Shown here in pieces: positions 6,264 through 7,041 of a DNA stretch of 7,041 nucleotides; within the stretch, counting starts at the first letter, position 1; the number at the start of each line of letters is the position of its first letter. The translations under genes were made by a program, and so were the position numbers. Origin of the DNA: Bacillota bacterium (GTDB taxonomy: Bacteria; Bacillota; Clostridia; UBA1381); assembly GCA_021205715.1 (NCBI GenBank), contig JAJPXA010000132.1, positions 1-7,041 of the forward strand, given 5' to 3'. A model generated the notes under the pieces. The model did not search any database and was not told the origin of the DNA. It saw only the letters and a program-made list of their open reading frames with translations.

Positions 6264-6283
6264 TGCGAAACGATAGTTTCGCA
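6264..6283. repeat. 8-bp hairpin with GATA loop
   Basis: TGCGAAAC (6264-6271) pairs perfectly with GTTTCGCA (6276-6283). It is not followed by a T tract on either strand, so it is unlikely to be a terminator. It is one of a run of evenly sized palindromes in this gap. Confidence 0.65.
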
Positions 6284-6290
6284 CGCAGGT

Positions 6291-6332
6291 CAAGGACTGC
6301 AAGTCCTTGCGGAGCGCGAGGCGGAGCCTCGC
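6291..6332. repeat. Tandem pair of short hairpins linked by GCGGAGC
   Basis: CAAGGACT (6291-6298) pairs with AGTCCTTG (6302-6309) around GCA. GCGAGGC (6316-6322) pairs with GCCTCGC (6326-6332) around GGA. The heptamer GCGGAGC occurs at 6309-6315 as the linker and at 6321-6327 as the loop of the second hairpin, and also at 6219-6225 as the loop of the hairpin upstream. Confidence 0.65.
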
Positions 6333-6378
6333 ATGTATTACACACCTAAACCAAAATTTACTGCGAAGGAGATGCGCG

Positions 6379-6963
6379 ATGTACAAGGTTAAGGAGCTTA
6401 TTGTTACCGAGGGGATGTATGACAAAATCAAGCTGTCGCAGTATATCGACGGCGCGGTTTTTGTCACCAACGGTTTCACGGTTTTTACCAATAAGGATAT
6501 GCAAAAAACAATTCGCCGTTTGGGCGAGAAAAACGGGATTGTAATCCTGACCGACTCCGACAGCGCGGGGTTTAAAATACGCAATTTCGTGAAGCAGCTT
6601 TTGCCGCCGGAAAAGGTCAAGCACGCGTACATTCCCGATGTCGCGGGAAAGGAGCGCCGAAAACGCGCCGGGGGCAAGGAGGGACTTTTGGGCGTTGAGG
6701 GAATAGACGGCGAAACGATAATAAACGCGCTCAAGCAGGCGGGCTGCGCCGAGGGCGAAGCAAAACGCGGCGCGCGGCGGATAACAAAGGCGGATATGTA
6801 CCGCTTCGGATTGTCCGGCGGCGAAAACAGCCGCAGCAATCGCGCCGCCGTAACGAACGCGCTCGGACTGCCGTACAAGATTTCGGCAAATATGCTGCTC
6901 GATGTCTTGAATATGCTGTTCGATTACGATGAATTTTGCGATTTTATGCGGGAATGGGAATAA
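6379..6963 (+). CDS. RNase M5-like Toprim protein (Toprim plus DUF4093-like C-terminus)
   Basis: This 194-residue cytoplasmic protein resembles RNase M5, the Toprim endonuclease that trims 5S rRNA precursors in Gram-positives. The Toprim domain (about 1-90) has catalytic Glu11 in IVTEGMYDK and the DxD pair Asp59/Asp61 in ILTDSDSAGFKIR. KHAYIP (81-86), a Lys/Arg-rich loop (91-100) and LGVEG (104-108) follow, as in RNase M5. The C-terminus, with FGLSGG (143-148), an Arg-containing helix and LGLPYKISANMLLDVLNML (162-180), also parallels RNase M5's GLIGG and NGKQLL regions. The start at 6379 is set by AAGGAG (6366-6371), 7 bases away; the frame extends upstream into the repeat but is not needed. 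Canonical rnmV usually sits beside rsmA/ksgA, so this may be rnmV itself relocated or a Toprim/DUF4093 paralogue. The substrate is unproven. Confidence 0.85.
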   Translation: MYKVKELIVTEGMYDKIKLSQYIDGAVFVTNGFTVFTNKDMQKTIRRLGEKNGIVILTDSDSAGFKIRNFVKQLLPPEKVKHAYIPDVAGKERRKRAGGKEGLLGVEGIDGETIINALKQAGCAEGEAKRGARRITKADMYRFGLSGGENSRSNRAAVTNALGLPYKISANMLLDVLNMLFDYDEFCDFMREWE

Positions 6964-6969
6964 TATAAA

Positions 6970-7041
6970 ATAAATTTGGGTTTAGGTGCGTTTTTTCTCG
7001 GGGCGCTGCCCCGAACCCTGCAAGGGGCAGCGCCCCTTGAC
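6970..7041. repeat. Third repeat copy with GC-rich palindrome, cut by the window edge
   Basis: TAAATTTGGGTTTAGGTGCG (6971-6990) matches the reverse complement of 6341-6360 at 18 of 20 bases and the tgt-end copy at its first 13. After a T6 run, GGGGCGCTGCCCC (7000-7012) pairs with GGGGCAGCGCCCC (7024-7036) over 13 bp with an 11-base loop. Each arm can also fold on itself (GGGGC/GCCCC, 3-base loop), so a cruciform is possible. The T run precedes the hairpin, so this is not a normal + strand terminator. The element continues beyond the window. Confidence 0.6.

Larger units (their letters stand above)
6016..6360. repeat. Composite palindromic repeat block with inverted terminal copies
   Basis: This fills the 360-bp gap between tgt and the next gene; I see no credible ORF in it. 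The left end, TAAATTTGGGTTT (6016-6028), is matched in inverse by the right end, whose reverse complement begins TAAATTTTGGTTTAGGTG (6360 back to 6343). Between them lie at least eight short perfect hairpins, described separately. No clear target-site duplication is visible. A MITE-like or REP-like mobile or domesticated element is the simplest reading. Alternatives are a structured RNA or a terminator/processing region for queA-tgt. Confidence 0.65.

Noticed and set aside
6016..6360. CRISPR array
   Set aside because: The repeats are palindromes of different sequence and spacing, with no constant direct repeat and spacer alternation, and no cas gene is present.
6307..6378. N-terminal extension of the Toprim protein
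   Set aside because: It derives from repeat sequence; the ribosome site at 6366-6371 and the family N-terminus point to 6379.
6045..6392. 115-residue + strand ORF across the gap after tgt
   Set aside because: It runs through the palindromic repeats, its residues come from the repeat arms, and it overlaps the start of the well-supported Toprim gene.
6111..6878. 255-residue minus-strand ORF
   Set aside because: It is mostly antisense to the Toprim gene and the rest is repeat; no family features or ribosome site were seen.

Overview
The window looks like chromosomal DNA from a low-GC Gram-positive bacterium, most likely an uncultured member of the Clostridia (Bacillota). The grounds are a TRAP-type tryptophan-sensing protein (MtrB), a pyruvate kinase with the extra C-terminal swivelling domain seen in Bacillus-type enzymes, an RNase M5-like Toprim protein, purine-rich Shine-Dalgarno sites ahead of most genes, and frequent ATA and AGA codons. 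The lineage is inferred from gene content, not from a search. All recognisable genes lie on the + strand.

Positions 1-3734 appear to be the end of one transcription unit: the 3' part of mtrB, a 65-residue conserved-looking small protein, pfkA (6-phosphofructokinase), pyk (pyruvate kinase) and a YbgC/4HBT-type acyl-CoA thioesterase. The two kinases are the committed and final ATP-linked steps of glycolysis. The thioesterase start codon overlaps the pyk stop codon (TAATG). A perfect hairpin with a T tract lies between pfkA and pyk and may separate or attenuate the unit. A second strong hairpin terminator ends it after the thioesterase.

Positions 3784-6018 form a queuosine unit. A good extended -10 promoter precedes queA, which is followed after 15 bp by tgt. 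Tgt exchanges preQ1 for G34 in tRNAs with GUN anticodons, and QueA then adds the epoxycyclopentanediol moiety from SAM. No preQ1 riboswitch fits in the short leader.

Positions 6016-6360 are non-coding and densely palindromic. They hold an inverted pair of a two-hairpin unit whose copies show a covarying base pair, followed by four further short hairpins, several with GGA or GCA loops. The block is bounded by imperfect inverted copies of a 20-bp sequence beginning TAAATTT. The left copy supplies the tgt stop codon, the right copy ends six bases before the next Shine-Dalgarno site, and a third copy begins just after the last gene (6971). This looks like a family of small mosaic repeat elements and is the least ordinary part of the window.

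Positions 6379-6963 encode a 194-residue Toprim protein that resembles RNase M5 over its whole length (Toprim plus a DUF4093-like C-terminus). The window closes inside another GC-rich palindromic repeat.
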